A DNA stretch of 64,000 nt, from contig JARCOQ010000003.1 in assembly GCA_029207755.1 (NCBI GenBank), positions 2,320,759-2,384,758 of the forward strand, given 5' to 3'. The notes below the pieces were generated by a model, which made no database searches, was not told where the DNA came from, and saw only the letters and a list, made by a program, of their open reading frames with translations. The translations under genes and the position numbers were made by a program. Positions 12,395-22,420 of this stretch are shown piece by piece (position 1 is the first letter of the stretch; every line of letters begins with the position of its first letter). Origin of the DNA: Chamaea fasciata (Eukaryota; Chordata; Aves; Passeriformes; Sylviidae).

Positions 12395-12413
12395 GTGGGG
12401 GACGGACCCCCAC
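12395..12413. other. Small perfect hairpin GTGGGGG / CCCCCAC
   Basis: Seven-base perfect arms at 12395-12401 and 12407-12413 around a 5-base loop, within intron 1. Too short to assign a role. Confidence 0.5.
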
Positions 12414-15400
12414 ACTACTGAAAGAACTGAATGGTTTGCCAAAAAGTAGGTTATAGCTCTGAAAACAGTGTTGAATAAATTATCACAGCCAAACTGAAAA
12501 GCAGCGAATGGCAGGAGGGAAGAAGATGAGAAAGGAGAGAAGAAAAAAAAAAAAAAAACAAACCCTCTGAAGAAATGTATACTTCAAATGCACCATACAA
12601 ATCCCAGCAATGACAAGTCATTTTAGTTTCTGGCCTGCAGATTTCATTTCCTAACAAGTTTCTCACTACTGAGAGTTAGGAGAAAAGAAAGGTGTTTCCC
12701 TGGCATTTCTGAAAGCACATGAGTTCTTTTCAACGTTTTTGCTCAAATAAACAAATGCATTCTATATAAGAGAACCTGCTCACCCTGCAAGTTTCTCTTA
12801 AAGAGGTGAAAAAAGTTGTTGGACATTTCTGTACCACCTGTGAAAATGAAACATTTTTTTTAAAAAAGGTAGTTAAAATTTGACACCAAAGTTTGCTCAG
12901 ATGGTGTTAAAATGATGTTGGGCAAGATGATAATAACTGCTGGCCTTTCAGTCCAGTGCACCAAAGCTCTTGCATTTGTTGAAATACAGCATATGTTTCC
13001 ATGTCCTACAAAGGAGCCCTCTGAAACCTGATTAAAGGGAACTTTGGCCAGCCTTGAACTGTTCTCAACCTGCAATAGCGATGAGTTAGAGACAAAAGAG
13101 ATTCCATTTTTCATGGCACCTGCTTGATTTCACAATTAAAAGTACTACACCCAAGTGATGTTCTTTAAAACAGCCACCATGGGACCCACGTCTCTTCTGT
13201 GTGGAGTAATTTAAACATTTTCAAGTAAATCATTTAACCTTACACGGAGACAACCTTTTAACAACCTATTTTGACAACATGTGTTTTAAGTCTGTATTTT
13301 GAAGCATGTTTAGGACAGATTAATTAACGCAGAACAAAGAAACTTAACCACAAACTACGATTTTGGAAATTGGAAGTGGGAAATACAGAAGGAGAACAGC
13401 TCAGGAAACAGAACGGCCGAACCTTTATTTCATATTCAGCCGGGCACAACCCCTTCACCTCACCCATGACAGCCTTACACTGATTTTCCCCACAATTAAA
13501 AGAAAAATCCTCATCCAAGCATACACATATCACGTGTGCCCCCCTGGCAGCAAGGGGAAGCAGAGCAGGGACAGGAAGCTTGACACTGTGTGTCACACAC
13601 AGAGAAAATATTCTCTCTCTTGTGTTCATTCACCAGCTATTTGTGGAACACTTTAGTGAGGGAAGGAAAGTGGAAGGGCTGTTTAGAAGAGGTTTTACCC
13701 TGCTGTTTCCAAGCAGATGGAAAAGGAGGGGGTAAGGGGGAGTCAGCGGGGTAACCCAAGCAGGTTCTTGGACCCCTGGGACAGCCAGCATGGAAGTACC
13801 CTGGTCAAAATTCCCTGCAGGCTCCCTAAGCCTAAGGCAGTGCCTCAACACAGGGCCAGGAGCCGACCTACAGCAAATCAGGCCGTGCCAAAAGTGCTGA
13901 AATAGAGTGGCTTGTCTCACACAAGGCCCGCAGAGCAGTGAGAAAGCAAAATGTAACCACCACCGTTCAAAAAAAAAAAAAAAACAAACACAAAACACTG
14001 TGGTTTGCACACAAACGCCAGTCTCCTATCTTGATGGAATGTGTGCTTGAAAAATATGCAAATGACATGCATGCACGTGGACCTGTACCTACTAAAGGCT
14101 TTTTTTTTTTTTTCCAAGGGAGAAAGAGAGCCTGTAAAAAAAAAACACATGAAAAGTAAAGTTTGCGGAGGCGCCGGAAGATGACGATGATGTATTTCTG
14201 AATTAGGATTTAAAACTTCATTTTGCAGCTACCTGAAGTTAAGACAAAGCTGCCTTTAGGCATCTCAAACTAGTCAGACCTGCTGCAGCAGTTGCACAGT
14301 CTGCTTCAAATATGCCCTCCACGCTCCTTTCAACCTCCACCCCAACATATATCCGCATAGTTTACCTCCAATCAAGGGTGGTTCTTGCTATAGAGCAGTT
14401 CACTCAACCTTATTGCCTGCCTGGCACGACGGGAGGGGGTTTTTAAGACTAATGTTACAGGCTGCTATAAGAAACTGCATGAAAACAGCCAATAATTGTC
14501 GCATTTCCATTAAAGGTGTGTGTGGTTCAATCAGTGCAAGGGTTTCTGGGGTGGGGTGGAAAATCTGGGATCAAGAAAACAGTTTTTAATTGTTACGCCT
14601 GAGGAAGTATTAGGGCAAGTTTAGATCTTTCCACCAGTTCAGGGCTCCTTGAAAAAGGGAACTGCTTTTTTCTGCTACTTCTATATACTGCTCAGTTTTC
14701 AAAATAACATTAAATGGAAACAACCCACGTTTTGAACTCTTCTCTCTGTATTCTACTATATTAGGAATTCAATTTTTATTTTAACTTCACTGGAAACAAA
14801 GTGTCAGATGAAATCCAACACACCCAACTGGTGTTAAAGCAGAGTAAACAGGTTTTGGCTCCTAATAATTACACAGACTGAGACTCATGTCATTCAATGC
14901 CACTTAGAACTCAATTCCAGAGTGATATTAAGGAGAAATTTGTCTTTAAAACCACTGGTACTCGAAACACTGATCATGTCATACAGGTTGGGAACTTCTG
15001 ACGTTCTATGGCAACAGCTCTGATTTTCTGTCCCAAGCTGAGGAGGGTACCGAACCTGGCCCCTCATTTGAAGAACAGTGAAGACCTTGCCTAACACAGG
15101 GCTCTGAGCATGGCTTTAATTTCACTGCAGCAGCCTGAACGCAGTGTCACTCTGATGTGGCGGTGGCTGCTGTCTCACCTGAGCTAGATGAGCCTCCACC
15201 CTCAAAGAAAGGACATGTGAACACCAAAAACTTGCTCTCCGGTGACTTGACAGTTTCTTTGGCCCTCTCAAAGCCTTCCCAGTCCTAGTCACAGCTCAAA
15301 GCCCTTTCTCAAGGCTCATGAGGCTGCACCCAACACCCCTGGAGACTGCCCCAACTCTCCCTTGGAAATGCCCCTTGAATCAGGTCCTCCCCAAAAATCC

Positions 15401-18400
15401 CCTTTGAGCGGGAGGAATGTCCCAGGCAGCCCTTCTTCACAGCTCCTCCTGGCCCCTTGGCAATGACACCCAGCCTCTGACACGTTCACCAGGAGCCACC
15501 AGTGAGGCAAACACACAGTTTAATACCCACACAACCAAGAGACGGGGCAGGGACCCTGCTGTGACACGCACCAGCCTCTTTCTCCCAGCAAACCTCTGCT
15601 GACCCCCAAGCCACACGTTTGCTTCGGAGCTCAACTTGGGCTTCACTTCAGCTCACCCAAGAGCAATGTTAGCACAGCATTTAGAGGCCTTGCCTTCCCC
15701 ACTCGTGTTGAACAGCCAAGCATTGTTATCTTATTTTTGTTATAGTGTTTGCACTGGTAATGCTGAACAAACCTGAAGCCTCCACTACAGCAAACACAAA
15801 AATTGACTCTGTTTATAAAAGAATAAAAGAACTCAGGCATGTTGAGAGTCTCTCTCAGTTTATAGAAAACAGGCACCTCTGCATGACAGCAGTTTCTCTG
15901 CCTGATGAAAGTTTAGAAATCAAAAGAAGTGGCAGAAAACATGCAATTACATACCCCTGAAGAAAATGAGCGCTGTGCTCAGATTGGCAAATTTCATCTT
16001 CCACAAACCATTAATTAGCAAAAGATTCATCAAGACTAAAGATCTGTGCTTAGTGCCAACCTGCTTGCATTGAAGCTGGACCTTGCTCTCTCCTTTGAAA
16101 CACTCCTGATCTTTGGACTTGGTAACTGAAAGCTGCTATTTCTGGCACTGATTCGTGTGCATGTTAAGGAACCACTGCAACTGGAGCTGTCTCCTTGTGA
16201 GCCATTTACACTATAGAGCTGAGTTAAAAGGAGGTGTCTCTCTTGCTACCTGGCCCTTATAAGAAGTAGATCACCAGAAGACTATTCGCATTTTCAAAGT
16301 ACTGCATTCTCCTTGTTTGACAGATTACACTTTAAGATGTTACATAAAAGCAAAAATAGTCACAAATACTTTGGATCACCTGTCTGGTGTTAGCACTGCC
16401 AGAGATGAACTGTGCCAGGAGTGCTTTACATCAGTGTGAAAAAAGTCAGGGTTCCTGAAAAAAAAAAAAATAAAAATGTTTTCCCAATGAAATATTTATT
16501 GAAAAAATAAAAGCAGCTTGTGTGAATGATGGCAAAATCCTTCAAACTAGAAATCGCATAAAATCTGCTGTACTTCGTGGAAGTTAAAAAAAATAAATTT
16601 TGAATATGAAGTTTGAGTGTTTCCTTGCTATTAGGACATTATCTCCAAGTCCTTGATGCCTCTCAGGCAGACAATTTGAGCACTTGGTATATTTACGTTA
16701 TTATTTCCCCTGCGAAACTCTTTATTTCATCTTTCCCATTAAAAAGAGCAGGTGTATAAAGGAACATAATTACGACTCCTAATAAATCAGCACCTACAGA
16801 TGTATTTAATGCTCTTTAAGACTGCTTCATCTACAGACAAAACCTGAAGGACCTATGGCTATCAAGTTTCTTTTTGTTTGTTTTCCATCAGCTTCAGAGA
16901 AAAAAAAAAAAATCAGCTTGACAAGAAAATCAAAGCAGTGTTTTAATATGCACAAAGTCTAGCTTCGTTCCTTAGCAGTCCAATCCAGTTCCTGCAGAAA
17001 AGGAGTGGGTGGTTGCTGCTACCAACTTAAATGGAAGCAGGATCAGTCACGAGAGGAGGAATATCTGGAGCTGTTAAATTGGATGCTGCAATACTTGCCT
17101 GAACAATGGGAGTATTCCAAAGGACTCGCTCTCAAAGGATATCAAAGGATACCTGTCCAGCAGCACAAACTCCTAATCCTCCTCCTATCTCTACCACCAC
17201 CACCACCACGGCTGGTTCATTATGTTAAATCAGAGCCCACAGATCCCGTCCTGTTATGTAAAAATGCATGCATTTTAACTTCAGCCAGACAGGGCTACTT
17301 TCAATTTACCCAGCTAAATCAGTTGGCTAATTTCTACAGCAATCATTTTAAAGAAAAAAAAAAAAAAAACAACACACAATTCATTTTTATAGTTTGTTTT
17401 ACCACGTGAAAGCTTCCTGTGCCCTTAGATGCAAACTGAGATGCCTCTGTCAATTTTGTACCCTGTGAGAAGTCCATAAGACACAGGAACCTTGGCTTGG
17501 TACAGGTGCATGCCTAAAATTAGCAGAATTAAAAGAGGTAGGAAGCGTTGTTTGAACTCACAAACATAGCAAGTGCTCGCTCATTTGAGAGACACAAACA
17601 CAAAACTGGTGTTGGGGGCAGCCAAGCCCTCTCCCACCGTTCTTTGAGGAAACGTGCGTTCTAGAGTGGCCAAATCCAGCACTCACTGACGGCAGCGAGA
17701 GTCGCCCTGATGACTGCACCAGGCACCGGATGAAAAAGCCTGGATTTCCCTGCTCCCGAGAGCCATGGGTCTGCCTGAGCACACGCCGCCACACGCAACA
17801 GCTCTGGCGTGCTGCACTCAAGTTCGGGTAAAGAGGCTGTCAGCCCCCACCCCGGATGGAGATAAGATGGGCAGATTCGCTTTATTTTACACCGGCAGCT
17901 GACCCACGGCTGTAAATCAGCCACCAAGGGGCCCACTGGACAGCACACAACCCCCTCCGTAGATTTCCAACTGAAGTGGCCCTGGGTTCTCCAGCCGCGT
18001 TCCACAAAATTCAAGAAATGACAGCAGGTAACTGCACTCCGATTTTCATGCTTAGGAAGAACTTATTTTTCCACATCCTGATGTGAGTAAAGCAGCCAAC
18101 GCTCTAAATCAAAGTGGCACCGCAAAAGCTTTTTTTTTTTTTTTTTTCCCCCTCCCAAGCGTTCATCCACCCCGTAGAAAATCCTAATAAATACACATTT
18201 TTTTTGCCGTCGCTTCCAAAAGACGAACCACCTTTATCCACAAAATCCCCCCCAGACGCCCGTCTCTCCGTGCTGGCGGTGCTCCCAAGGAAGACCCATG
18301 CGCGCTATCGCTCAGGGAAAGACAGGCTAATCCCCTGCCCTAACACCAACCCCTGAAAAGGGCCAGGCAGCGGGGCCAGCCGGGTCCTGCCCAGCCATAT

Positions 18401-18529
18401 GTCAGCTTTGCTACAGCGGAGTGAAAGTCTCCCCCAGGCCCTTTTAGCTCTCCCGGCACTACGGCACGCACTTTTCGGGGTGCCCTGAAGCTCCTGCTGG
18501 GAGAACGGAGCCCCCCGGCGCACACGCGA

Positions 18530-18536
18530 ACTTACC
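18530..18536 (-). other. SERTAD2: Candidate first-exon splice donor G|GTAAGT
   Basis: Read on the minus strand: CCACCCCG|GTAAGT, with the exon ending at 18536. The intron side is the perfect consensus GTAAGT, and this is the donor nearest the coding exon. It is one of three alternatives in the CpG island. Confidence 0.45.
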
Positions 18537-18948
18537 GGGGTGGCGCGGCTCTCCTGGCGTCGGAGGGAGCCCGGCTCCGGAGAGCACAACCGGCCGCGCT
18601 ACCGGGGCCGCCGCAGCCACCTCGACAAAAAAGTATATTCCAGCTACCCGCAGCACCTGCTTCGGCTCGGGATCCCCCCGCACCGGCGGGGGAGGGGGCG
18701 TATTTTAAGGTCAACTCCGCCGTTCTCCCTCCTCTGCTCATCTCAGCGCGAACCAACCCCCCCCCACTCCCAACCCGGAGGAGAGGGGGAGGATCCCCGC
18801 CTCGGGCTCTTTCTGCCCGGGCACCAATTTAAAGGTAGAGATAAAACCAGCCCCGATGACTCGCAAAGCCAGAGGGGGTGGGGGACTGTCGCCGCCCCCT
18901 GCCCCCTTCCTCCCCCCCCCCCCCGATGCCCCGCAGCCCCCCAGCCCC

Positions 18949-18955
18949 ACTCACC
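18949..18955 (-). other. SERTAD2: Candidate first-exon splice donor G|GTGAGT
   Basis: Read on the minus strand: GCATGTG|GTGAGTGGGG, with the exon ending at 18955. If transcription starts near 19150 (the TATA-like TATAAT at 19177-19182), this would give a first exon of about 200 bases. Confidence 0.4.
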
Positions 18956-19073
18956 ACATGCAGCTCCACCTGAGAACTAAAGCATGGAGAGGGGGAGGTC
19001 GGAAACTCTCGCCCTAGAGCAGCTCCATATGTCGCTCCTCGCCGCGCCGCTCCGGGGAGGGGCCGGGTGGGAT

Positions 19074-19222
19074 GCGGAGGAGGAGGAAAGGAGGAGGAGG
19101 AAAAGAGGAGGAGGCAGGAGCAGGCGGCGTGAGGATTTAAGCCTCCGCTCTGCCCCGGCGGCTGCGATCACGCAGCATTATACAATGGAGGAGGAGGAGA
19201 GGAAGGAGGAGAAGGAGGAGGC
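19074..19222. repeat. (GGA)n purine-rich tracts in the SERTAD2 promoter
   Basis: Two GGA/GAGGA arrays (about 19074-19125 and 19185-19222) flank the TATA-like site. A complementary-type (TCC)n array follows at about 19373-19396. On the minus-strand transcript the first two would be CCU-rich. Long homopurine tracts at promoters can form triplex or G-quadruplex DNA; that function is inferred. Confidence 0.8.
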
Positions 19223-19721
19223 ACCACCAGCCCCGGCTCCCAGCACTTGCCGCCAGCACTGACGACAGGGGCGGCTCCGGCGAGCTCCTCACCCTCCGGC
19301 CCGCGTCAAAGCCCCGCCTCGGCCCCGGCCTTCCTCCCCCGCCCCCCCCCGAACCCCCGCGGCTGCTACCGCTGCTCCTCCTCCTCCTCCTCCTCCCCCG
19401 CTCCGGCTCCCCGCGCTGCCCACGCGTGCCCCGGCCCCGGGCGGGCGGCGCGGCCCCCGCAGCCCCCGCGGCTTCCCCGGGCCGGCACAAAGACGGGTGC
19501 CAGCGCTCCCCGACCGCAAATATGACAAGTATCCCTGCTATCCGGTGGCGGGGATCCGGCCGGGACACGGGGCTCTGAGAGCCCTGCTCGCCGCGCGGGG
19601 CTGGCCCCGGATTGTCCCGGTACAAACCAAAATTGTCGCCCCAGCAACTCGGGTCAAGGCCAAGCAGAGGGAGGGATGTGGAGAAAGCCCGGAGCGCTGC
19701 CGGTCGCCCCCCGCCCCGGGA

Positions 19722-19730
19722 CCTCACCTG
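19722..19730 (-). other. SERTAD2: Candidate first-exon splice donor CAG|GTGAGG
   Basis: Read on the minus strand: GGCTCCCAG|GTGAGGTCCC, with the exon ending at 19728. This is a close match to the donor consensus on both sides and would mark a more distal first exon starting near 19.8-20.0 kb. Confidence 0.4.
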
Positions 19731-20039
19731 GGAGCCGAGGGAGGCGGCGGCCCCCGTCCGTGGAATCCTCGCTGCTAATTTGGGCTGTGCAGATACCACC
19801 GAAGCACAAAAATGAGGCCAAACGGAGATGTTCCAGCGCGCGAAGACTTGGGGGAAGGAGGGAAGCGCTCGGCACCAGGCGCTATCTGGAAAGAAGATGA
19901 TTCTTTTAAGTCACCTCAATTGATTGTGTTTCGGAAGGGGCTGAAATCCCGGCCGGCGCTGTTAAAGGCGATTCAAACACCTCACAGTTTTGGCTGTAGC
20001 CCCAGCAGGCATCTCGGATCGTTCCGGCCTTTCATGTTC

Positions 20040-20190
20040 CACTAAACCGGTTGTACTTCGGGACAATAAAGCTTTAAGACCTAATATAAAGGCGATTATT
20101 AGTCGTTAATACCACGACTCGTTTAGGTATTATGCTCAAAACGGTCTGTAATGATTTGTGATCAATCAAGATGATGGTCCTGCTAGAAAC
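20040..20190. promoter_or_regulatory. Candidate conserved element just upstream of the promoter
   Basis: Unique sequence with AT-rich motifs and retained CpGs (GCGATTATTAGTCGTTAATA, GTGATCAATCAAGATGATGG) immediately upstream of the CpG island. It reads like a promoter-proximal enhancer with homeodomain-type TAAT and ATCAATCA sites. Judged by eye only. Confidence 0.25.
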
Positions 20191-20937
20191 TAAGTTCCCT
20201 TTTCAGTTAGAAAACAGGAAAGGAAAAGAAGGATACTTTTAGAAGAAAGGTTTCCTTATCCTGGAAACTGTATCTGAGAAAAATCCACAAAGGAAAAACA
20301 ACACCAAACAATTAAAACAGTGAATGTGCCAAAATAAAAGGAATCTAAGTGCTGATTTTATGGATCCTTAAAATTAGAACTGAAAAGGCCCCATCGAATT
20401 GATGTTTAAACACCAGGACTGCCACTTGAGCACTCTGCTGAACTCAGTAAAAAGGAAGGAAAAGGCATCAGATGTAAAAAGTGTTTTTATTTTGCTGGTT
20501 TGGAGGCCTCAGCACACCTTTCCCTTTCCATCCGTGCTATCAGCCATTCCTTTGAGGAGATCCAAGCTCTCTCCTCCCGTATCTGCGGCACAGAGTTAGC
20601 CCTAAACCAATCTGCAAAGCAATTCACGAACCGTTTACTAGATTTTGACGAGTGATTTGCGAATTGCCCAGGAGCTGGCAAACACTAAAACCAGAATCTC
20701 CCTGGCTGGACACTTTCCAGCAGCAAGGCACTGAAATTTGGTCCTTTCGCCTGGGGAAACAAGTCTCTCCCTGAAATTGCCCCCATCACAATAAAATCAC
20801 TAAATAAAAAGAAAAGCTTCATTTTCTTTAGGGCCTGAGCCATACCTGCTCAGCGAGCTTCTGCCCATTCAAAAGCCACACTGAATATCTGTAATACTTC
20901 CCCATTGTTGGCTGGGTTGTTTGGGGGTTTCTTTGCA

Positions 20938-21310
20938 CGCCAGCTTCGCTGCATTTCAGGGCCCCGTTCCGCCCTCCTTTACACCAGATTTGTAACTCAG
21001 CGGGATCTGGCCTTGCGCAATTGCGCCGTGGATGCGCCCAGCCGAGCAGCGCCTGCCTTCCGGAGCTCAAAGTCCGCAGCAGGTTTACAATCCCCGTGCC
21101 TGGGTGTGTGCACGCTATCGCCGGCACCAGAGGCAGAACCACAAACATTTGCTAAATAAGCAGCTGGGCTCCAGCCCGATATGCACGGCCCTGATCTTGC
21201 CGTGTTACGCTCGGCAGTAAAAAAGCCCGAGCCTGCGTCGCTCGGGTTTTAAACGCTCCTGACTTCGCTCGGTTGCTCCAATTTTACACCGGCATAAGAA
21301 AAAGCTCACC
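20938..21310. promoter_or_regulatory. Second CpG-rich block upstream of SERTAD2, with repeat-like motifs
   Basis: I count about 30 CpGs in 370 bases. The block contains the perfect 12-bp palindrome GCGCAATTGCGC (21015-21026), overlapping TTGCGCAA (21013-21020), which is the ideal C/EBP palindrome. A stem-loop lies at 21226-21246. The recurring texts TTTACACC(A/G)G and TGTAACTCAG (20979 and 20991 onward; 21283) suggest origin from an ancient amniote repeat. Possible exapted regulatory element. Confidence 0.45.
21226..21246. other. Stem-loop CCCGAGC / GCTCGGG flanked by A4 and T4
   Basis: Perfect 7-base arms (21226-21232 and 21240-21246) around a 7-base loop, with an A-run on the left and TTTT on the right. 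It looks like an intrinsic terminator but lies in a vertebrate CpG-rich block, so no terminator role is claimed. Confidence 0.4.
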
Positions 21311-22159
21311 GCCCCTTCTGTTTCCTACTGTAACTCTCCCGGGTCTTTCTTGGCAGGAGTTTACAGTCACGCTGTAACTCAGATTGTGCCTCTGAACGCA
21401 GCTAGTACAACCTGCATCCACGCTCAGAAGCACTCCCAGCTGAGCATAGGTCACGATACGAATCGATATGGACAGAGCTCCTTCCTGTGCTTCGTGCACG
21501 GCACAGGCTCCGGCGTGGCGGGACCAGGTTGGGCTACTCAAGGAGAATAATCCTGCTCCTCACATGGCCTAGCAGCTGATTGACAGAGACCTTTCTGGCC
21601 AAGAAACTCGGCTCTGCAGCTCTGGAGCAGCCTGAGCAGAAGGTGCCTGCAAGACCCAAATGCAGGTTGCCCGAACACGTCAGTAAGCGGGGAGAAGCAG
21701 CCTGCAAGGGAGCCGCGAAATGCTGCGCTAGGAAGTGTGTCGGCAGAGGTTTCCAGAGCCTGCAGGAGCGGGAGGGGGGAAAAGTCTGATTGTCTGCTAG
21801 GAGGAGCCACCCAAAATGCATCCAATTTCAGAACCATGCATACACGGGCTTCCCAGGCAGCAGCAGCACAGGTTTAGTTGTGCAGTCATAGCCTTGACAC
21901 AGGCCCTTGAGCTGCTCACCTGAGAAGATGACACAGTGAAAGAGAAGGAGCTGAGCTGTGTCTTTCTGCAGCAGTACCGACCTGACCTGACGTGGGCGAC
22001 AGGCATAGCCTGAGTGCAGCCCTGTCTTTGAGCAAGAATGGTCAAAGCCTGTCTGATTGAGGCCAGGTCTCATGAAAACCATTCAAAAACCACCCCTGCC
22101 TCGAAGATAAATAAATGAACAAGGTAATATAGAACAAACAGAAATCAAAGATTGGGAAG

Positions 22160-22420
22160 AGGGAAACAGACGCTGGACTTCATGAATCAATTCATTAGAA
22201 ACACTACAGACTGCCAGGTAATCTGCCCATCAACACGTGTGCTAATTAGGAAAGAGCGCCAAAGTTTGGTGCGCTGGAATGTTGGCATCCCTTGCATTTT
22301 TAAAAATAGAGGGAGCGAACTGCTTCCTATGCTTCTAATTGCATCCTCGGCCTTTTCCTTTCTGATTGCGGTACATACGAATATTACGAGATTTCATCAG
22401 GTAATTGTTCGACACAACTT
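22160..22420. promoter_or_regulatory. Candidate conserved noncoding element with MEF2-like site
   Basis: Unique sequence with several TAAT/ATTA cores (CAATTCATTAGAAAC, GTGCTAATTAGGAAAG, CTTCTAATTGCATCC) and TTAAAAATAG at 22300-22309, which fits the MEF2 consensus YTA(A/T)4TAR. CpGs are retained. This is the texture of a developmental enhancer; conservation is not tested. Confidence 0.3.

Larger units (their letters stand above)
3126..18535 (-). other. SERTAD2: SERTAD2 intron 1 (in the 5' UTR)
   Basis: About 15.4 kb between the coding-exon acceptor and the nearest good donor in the CpG island, in line with the roughly 16-kb first intron I recall for the human gene. No coding ORF in it is convincing; the longest minus-strand frame (9728-10231, 167 codons) has no recognisable domain. 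It holds poly(A)/(T) runs (12542-12557, 13970-13984, 14099-14113, 16459-16471, 18128-18147), a (GA)13 microsatellite at 8319-8345, an ancient-repeat-like segment at 8036-8092, a short hairpin at 12395-12413 and a conserved-looking block at about 9640-10620. Confidence 0.8.
18230..19990 (-). promoter_or_regulatory. SERTAD2: SERTAD2 promoter and first-exon CpG island
   Basis: The strongest CpG- and GC-rich block in the window, with GC boxes, CCCC/GGGG tracts and no repeats. It sits about 15-17 kb upstream of the coding exon on the transcribed strand. Three good minus-strand donors (at 18535, 18954 and 19727) show that noncoding first exons can start here. A possible minus-strand TATA-like element (TATAAT at 19177-19182) would predict a start near 19150, but CpG-island promoters usually have dispersed starts. 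The exact TSS cannot be read from sequence. Confidence 0.8.

Noticed and set aside
18305..19815. Many overlapping open frames in the CpG island (up to 220 codons)
   Set aside because: GC-rich composition lowers stop frequency on both strands; the Arg/Pro/Gly/Ser-rich products are low complexity.
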